Positions 16,200 through 19,785 of a DNA stretch of 19,785 bases are shown piece by piece. The DNA is from an uncultured bacterium (GTDB lineage: Bacteria; Patescibacteriota; Patescibacteriia; Patescibacteriales; UBA12465). The translations under genes and the position numbers were made by a program. The notes beneath the pieces were generated by a model. It had not been told where the DNA came from. It was given only the letters and a program-made list of their open reading frames with translations, and did no database searches. How positions within the stretch are numbered: position 1 is the first letter of the stretch; each line of letters begins with the position of its first letter. Location of the stretch: positions 1 to 19,785 of the forward strand of contig CALJZR010000046.1 of assembly GCA_937983635.1 (NCBI GenBank). Reading direction: 5' to 3'.

Positions 16200-17171
16200 T
16201 TAAAATGTGCTGTAGCCGCCGACAGCGACTACGTTTCGGAGATTGCTTTCTCCAAGCACGATAGTCTTGTCGCCTTCGGCGACCAAGAATTCGACGTCTG
16301 CTTGATAGCGAACGCCGTTCTTGAAGAATTGAATTGAAAGGGAGTTAAACCCCATATCGAATTCATATTTTCCTTTGAGGTTTCTCTTCATCGCTTTACC
16401 AGCCAACTTACCGGAAACGAAAGCAACTCTGAAAGGAAAATTTGAACGGATCTGAACCTTTACCTGCCCGCCTGTGATAGGCGTAATGTTTTCGTCGCGA
16501 ACGACGATTTCTTCTTGGCCGGCAACTACGATCAATTTGATTACAGCCTGTGAAAAGTTCCTTCCGGTGGATGATCCTTCCTGGTCCATATCGACCAAGG
16601 CGGTGAGTTGATGAAGACCAATGCTGGCATTAACCGGGTTGGAAACCTGGTCCGGAGCTAAGGCAATGCCTATAAAAGGACTGCCCACAGGACCAATGAC
16701 CATAAAACGGTGGCTAGAACTATCTCTCACCGTAAGAGAAATACGGTCGCCAGTTACCGGCATATCGATCATTGACGATGACGAGCCTTTGTCCCCAGAA
16801 AGAGTTTGATCTTTTTGACCGCTTTCGGTAGATGTCGCCGTTTTACCGGTAGTAGTGCTTTTTTCACCTTTTTTGTAAGTCGCCATGTTGGGCGACAGGT
16901 CGAGATTCTTAGAGCTGATAATCACCTCCTTCTTATCAACCTTGTATCCACTACCATTACGGTAGCGGATGAAGATGGTCACCGGCGAACTTTCGTTCAC
17001 CGTGAGGAAGGTTAAATTCTTTGTGGCATTGGCCGAAATGGATACCGGGCCACCGCTTTTGGTGGAGACATCAATTTCTGTGCCATAAGAATTTTTCGTT
17101 AGTACCTGTGCGGTACAAATAATCGGGCCAAGCAAAAAAGCGGCCAGGGCAATCACCATAATTTTTCTCAT
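16200..17171 (-). CDS. Exported protein with Ser/Thr/Gly-rich linker, unknown function
   Basis: This 323-residue protein is not recognised. Residues 1-21 are a signal peptide (RK, a hydrophobic core, cleavage likely after CTA, leaving Gln22). Residues 25-95 form a beta-rich domain, about 98-133 a flexible linker (TTTGKTATSTESGQ and SGDKGSSSS), and 135-323 a second, larger beta-rich part with repeated strand-like stretches such as DRISLTVRDS, QAVIKLIVVAGQEEIVVRDE and GGQVKVQIRSNFPFRVAFVSG. No C-terminal anchor, LPxTG or transmembrane segment is seen, so it is likely secreted or bound at the surface. Codon choice differs from neighbours: by eye only 2 of 21 leucines are TTA, while gyrA's opening uses TTA for most. 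It is monocistronic, with its own promoter and terminator. Acquisition from another lineage is possible. Confidence 0.8.
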   Translation of the reverse strand: MRKIMVIALAAFLLGPIICTAQVLTKNSYGTEIDVSTKSGGPVSISANATKNLTFLTVNESSPVTIFIRYRNGSGYKVDKKEVIISSKNLDLSPNMATYKKGEKSTTTGKTATSTESGQKDQTLSGDKGSSSSMIDMPVTGDRISLTVRDSSSHRFMVIGPVGSPFIGIALAPDQVSNPVNASIGLHQLTALVDMDQEGSSTGRNFSQAVIKLIVVAGQEEIVVRDENITPITGGQVKVQIRSNFPFRVAFVSGKLAGKAMKRNLKGKYEFDMGFNSLSIQFFKNGVRYQADVEFLVAEGDKTIVLGESNLRNVVAVGGYSTF

Positions 17172-17199
17172 GATTTATCAGTTTTAATGTTAATGTTAC

Positions 17200-17208
17200 T
17201 TGGTGGAT
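17200..17208 (-). promoter_or_regulatory. Leader 9-mer ATCCACCAA
   Basis: Minus-strand copy of the same 9-mer found before the barrel-like protein gene, here 28 bases before the ATG. Its differing distance from the start argues against a ribosome-binding role and for a regulator site or chance. Confidence 0.35.
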
Positions 17209-17280
17209 TGGGAGAATTATGTTGGGATTTGTGGAATTCAAATGTAAAGGTACAAAATACCCAGTTTGAGTATTCTTTGT

Positions 17281-17309
17281 ATCCTAGCATTTTTTATAAA
17301 ATATGTCAA
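17281..17309 (-). promoter_or_regulatory. Sigma-70-type promoter of the exported linker-protein gene
   Basis: On the minus strand: TTGACA (17304-17309), a 17-base spacer, TAGGAT (17281-17286), preceded by TGC. The leader is about 103 bases with no Shine-Dalgarno. The spacer matches that of the promoter at 10585-10613 at 13 of 17 positions. Confidence 0.82.
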
Positions 17310-17387
17310 GAAGAACTGAGGGGAAATAGCCTAATTTTTTATAGCTAATAATAAATAAATATTAATAAATAAAGAATGTCTATTTGA

Positions 17388-17411
17388 AAAGGCCCTGGAA
17401 ACGGGGCCTTT
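17388..17411 (-). terminator. Intrinsic terminator of purC
   Basis: An 8-base-pair stem, AAAGGCCC with GGGCCTTT, and an 8-base loop. On the minus strand it is followed by TTTTC. It lies about 19 bases after the purC stop. Confidence 0.78.
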
Positions 17412-17429
17412 CTTTAATGTGTAAACCTG

Positions 17430-18398
17430 TTAAGAAAAAAGCATTTTTTCAATTTGCAGATACCTGCGCGTGGTTTCTTCAATCACCGCGGGTGGCACCG
17501 TGAGAGAGTGCACAAACTCAACATGCTCTTTGTTGGCGGGATTAAGTTTGTTGATACCGATAACACCAAAGGGAGTGGAGACGGTCTTGCCCCATTCCCT
17601 TACCGGCTGCTTATCGTAACCGGCGGGTGATTTTTTTTGCGCCACCGCTTCTTCCCAGCTTTCCTTCAACCAGAAACGAGAGGAGTCGGGAGTGAAAATT
17701 TCATCGCCGATCAAAATATCACTATTATAGTAGCCGAGCTCCATCTTAGTGTCCGCAATGATAATTCCTCTTTCGGCGGCGTAGCGAGAAGCTTTCTCAA
17801 AAATCGCCAAGGATAATTCTTCCGGTCCATAACCATAAAGCTGCTCTACTGAAAAAGCATCCATGTGTTCATCGTGCCCCTCATCTGCCTTGGTTGTAGG
17901 TGTAAAAATGGGATTAGGTAAACGGGAGCCGTCATGTAAACCAGCCGGCAAAGCGTGTCCGCAGATATGACCAGTTTCCTTATAGGAATCGAGACCACTC
18001 CCAGTCAGGTAATCACGTACAATACATTCAACCGGAATCATCTTCAAATCCAACACCACAATAGACCTGGCTTGCAACTCAACATTATTATGTAAAATTG
18101 GGAGCAGATGCCGGTCTAAATGGGCTCCGTAACTTATTAAATGATTCTTAAAATTAAATAATACATTAGAGAGCCAAAGCGTGGTGAGATGGGTTAAAAC
18201 CCGTCCCTTTTCCGGCACTAAAGCCGGTAGAACAAAGTCAAAGATACTAACGCGATTACTGGCTACCAGTAAAAGTAATTCAGAGCCCGGCAATTTATAG
18301 GTATCGCGGACCTTACCTTGGTGGATTAACTCTAGACCGGCAGCCTTAATTTCCAGGCTTAAGGGGTCTGCTTGCAAGAAAACAGGAATTTTTGACAT
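17430..18398 (-). CDS. purC: Phosphoribosylaminoimidazole-succinocarboxamide synthase (SAICAR synthetase)
   Basis: PurC joins CAIR and aspartate using ATP to give SAICAR in de novo purine synthesis. The 322-residue protein is the long, yeast ADE1-like form. Signatures are GKVRDTY at 28-34, SNRVSIFDF at 47-55, CIVRDYLTGSGLDSY at 125-139, IFTPTTKADEGHDE at 164-177, then IIADTKMELG and DEIFTPDSSRFW, so substrate and ATP sites look intact. No other purine gene is in the window. CPR genomes usually lack this pathway, so it may be a leftover, be completed elsewhere on the chromosome, or work on a host intermediate. It has its own promoter and terminator and diverges from the rRNA operon. The ATG at 18396-18398 is chosen; another lies five bases upstream out of frame. 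Confidence 0.96.
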   Translation of the reverse strand: MSKIPVFLQADPLSLEIKAAGLELIHQGKVRDTYKLPGSELLLLVASNRVSIFDFVLPALVPEKGRVLTHLTTLWLSNVLFNFKNHLISYGAHLDRHLLPILHNNVELQARSIVVLDLKMIPVECIVRDYLTGSGLDSYKETGHICGHALPAGLHDGSRLPNPIFTPTTKADEGHDEHMDAFSVEQLYGYGPEELSLAIFEKASRYAAERGIIIADTKMELGYYNSDILIGDEIFTPDSSRFWLKESWEEAVAQKKSPAGYDKQPVREWGKTVSTPFGVIGINKLNPANKEHVEFVHSLTVPPAVIEETTRRYLQIEKMLFS

Positions 18399-18413
18399 GA
18401 CATGAAATTTTAG

Positions 18414-18420
18414 GGTGGAT
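18414..18420 (-). promoter_or_regulatory. Leader 7-mer ATCCACC before purC
   Basis: On the minus strand ATCCACC lies 15 bases before the purC ATG, close to its spacing in the barrel-like protein leader. The 7-mer also occurs inside coding sequence elsewhere in the window, which weakens the case. Confidence 0.25.
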
Positions 18421-18448
18421 ATTTAAAGGAACTGCTTAATGATTATTA

Positions 18449-18476
18449 ATCTTAACAACTACTGATTTTCTGTCAA
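18449..18476 (-). promoter_or_regulatory. Sigma-70-type promoter of purC
   Basis: On the minus strand: TTGACA (18471-18476), a 16-base spacer, TAAGAT (18449-18454), with TGT just before the -10. The predicted leader is about 45 bases. Confidence 0.75.
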
Positions 18477-18586
18477 ATTAAAAATATTTAACTTTTTTGT
18501 ATTTTTTTTAAAAAAACTAAAAGTGCTCGTCTAAAGCCTTCAAAAAAAGCCCGAATAATCAGTGAAAATGGCACTCTAGGAAACTC

Positions 18587-18615
18587 TTGACAGCTACTGA
18601 CAAATGATATAAGAT
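18587..18615 (+). promoter_or_regulatory. rRNA operon promoter
   Basis: TTGACA (18587-18592), a 17-base spacer, TAAGAT (18610-18615). The predicted start is near 18622, giving a pre-16S leader of about 220 bases. Confidence 0.85.
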
Positions 18616-18714
18616 AGGGATACTTGAAACATAAAAACAGAATACGCTTTTAAAAACAAGGTATTTGAATATATCTCTGTTTTTTTCTGTCCTATCCAAA
18701 AATGTTTCAGAGAG

Positions 18715-18728
18715 CAGAACTTTGACAA
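18715..18728 (+). promoter_or_regulatory. boxA-like antitermination site
   Basis: CAGAACTTTGACAA resembles the boxA consensus TGCTCTTTAACA bound by NusB-S10 in rRNA leaders. It sits in the expected place, between promoter and 16S. Confidence 0.5.
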
Positions 18729-18806
18729 TTTCAAACTTGGTGAATAAACAAAAAATTTTGATGCGAATCGGCATCAATTCGGATAATAGAAATAACCAGA
18801 ATCTTT

Positions 18807-18830
18807 TCATTATTCTTTCGGGAATAATGA
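18807..18830 (+). other. Pre-16S leader hairpin
   Basis: A perfect 9-base-pair stem, TCATTATTC with GAATAATGA, and loop TTTCGG. It ends ten bases before the 16S 5' end and is followed by a small TCTCT/AGAGA pairing that reaches into the 16S start. Probably a folding or processing element. Confidence 0.6.
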
Positions 18831-18839
18831 TCTCTATAC

Positions 18840-19785
<946 letters not shown>

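Larger units (their letters stand above)
18399..18839. other. Divergent purC / rRNA intergenic region
   Basis: This 441-base stretch holds no gene I can support. It contains the purC promoter on the minus strand, an A/T-rich block (about 18477-18520), the rRNA promoter on the plus strand, a boxA-like site and the rRNA leader hairpin. Open frames here have no family resemblance and one runs into the 16S gene. Confidence 0.8.

Noticed and set aside
17220..17260. Bacteroidota-type -7 element (TACATTTG) before the linker-protein gene
   Set aside because: The partner TTTG-like element at the right distance is missing, while a consensus sigma-70 promoter lies just upstream.

Overview
The window looks like part of a Patescibacteria (Candidate Phyla Radiation, CPR) chromosome assembled from environmental sequence. 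The main evidence is the partial 16S rRNA gene at the right end. It differs from standard bacterial primers at sites where CPR 16S genes typically differ, including GCAGCAGCGG in the 515 region, GGAGGCTGCAG in the 338 region and GAATAGACGG in the 926 region. Other evidence is tight gene packing, standard-code use with TGA as a stop, and CPR-type forms of Ndk, a degenerate nucleotidyltransferase and a small cysteine-rich membrane protein. I did not place it below phylum level; a Parcubacteria-like lineage is a guess. The first 26 bases are Illumina adapter, so the left end is a contig edge.

Layout. Bases 27-6186 (minus strand) form a likely operon: M16 peptidase, UvrD-family helicase fused to an Fe-S RecB-type nuclease, DUF218/SanA-like membrane protein, ruvB and a truncated queA. 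It combines DNA repair with envelope and tRNA-modification genes. Divergent from it (6267-7285, plus) are radC and a small lysine-rich protein, which runs tail-to-tail into the next minus-strand operon. That operon (7222-10543, minus) is rmuC, a degenerate nucleotidyltransferase-like protein and an O-antigen-ligase-type membrane protein. Bases 10682-11569 (plus) hold a single gene for an exported, beta-barrel-like protein, closed by a strong terminator. Bases 11680-16019 (minus) are a four-gene operon with its own consensus promoter: metallo-beta-lactamase-fold hydrolase, ndk, cysteine-rich membrane protein and gyrA. Bases 16200-17171 (minus) hold a second single exported protein with a Ser/Thr/Gly-rich linker. 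Bases 17430-18398 (minus) hold purC, alone. Divergent from purC is the rRNA promoter, a leader of about 220 bases, and the first ~946 bases of the 16S gene (plus).

Most unusual are the two single exported proteins. They are unrelated in sequence, but their promoters are alike even in the spacer, and their leaders share the 9-mer ATCCACCAA. Both signal peptides put Gln at +1, as is common in Bacteroidota, and one protein resembles an outer-membrane porin although CPR cells are thought to lack an outer membrane. This suggests a small co-regulated pair of surface proteins, possibly acquired from or aimed at a host; that is inference. A lone purC is also odd, since CPR genomes usually lack de novo purine synthesis. 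No gene start in the window has a recognisable Shine-Dalgarno sequence, and two operons have a -10 box so close to the ATG that leaderless mRNA is likely.
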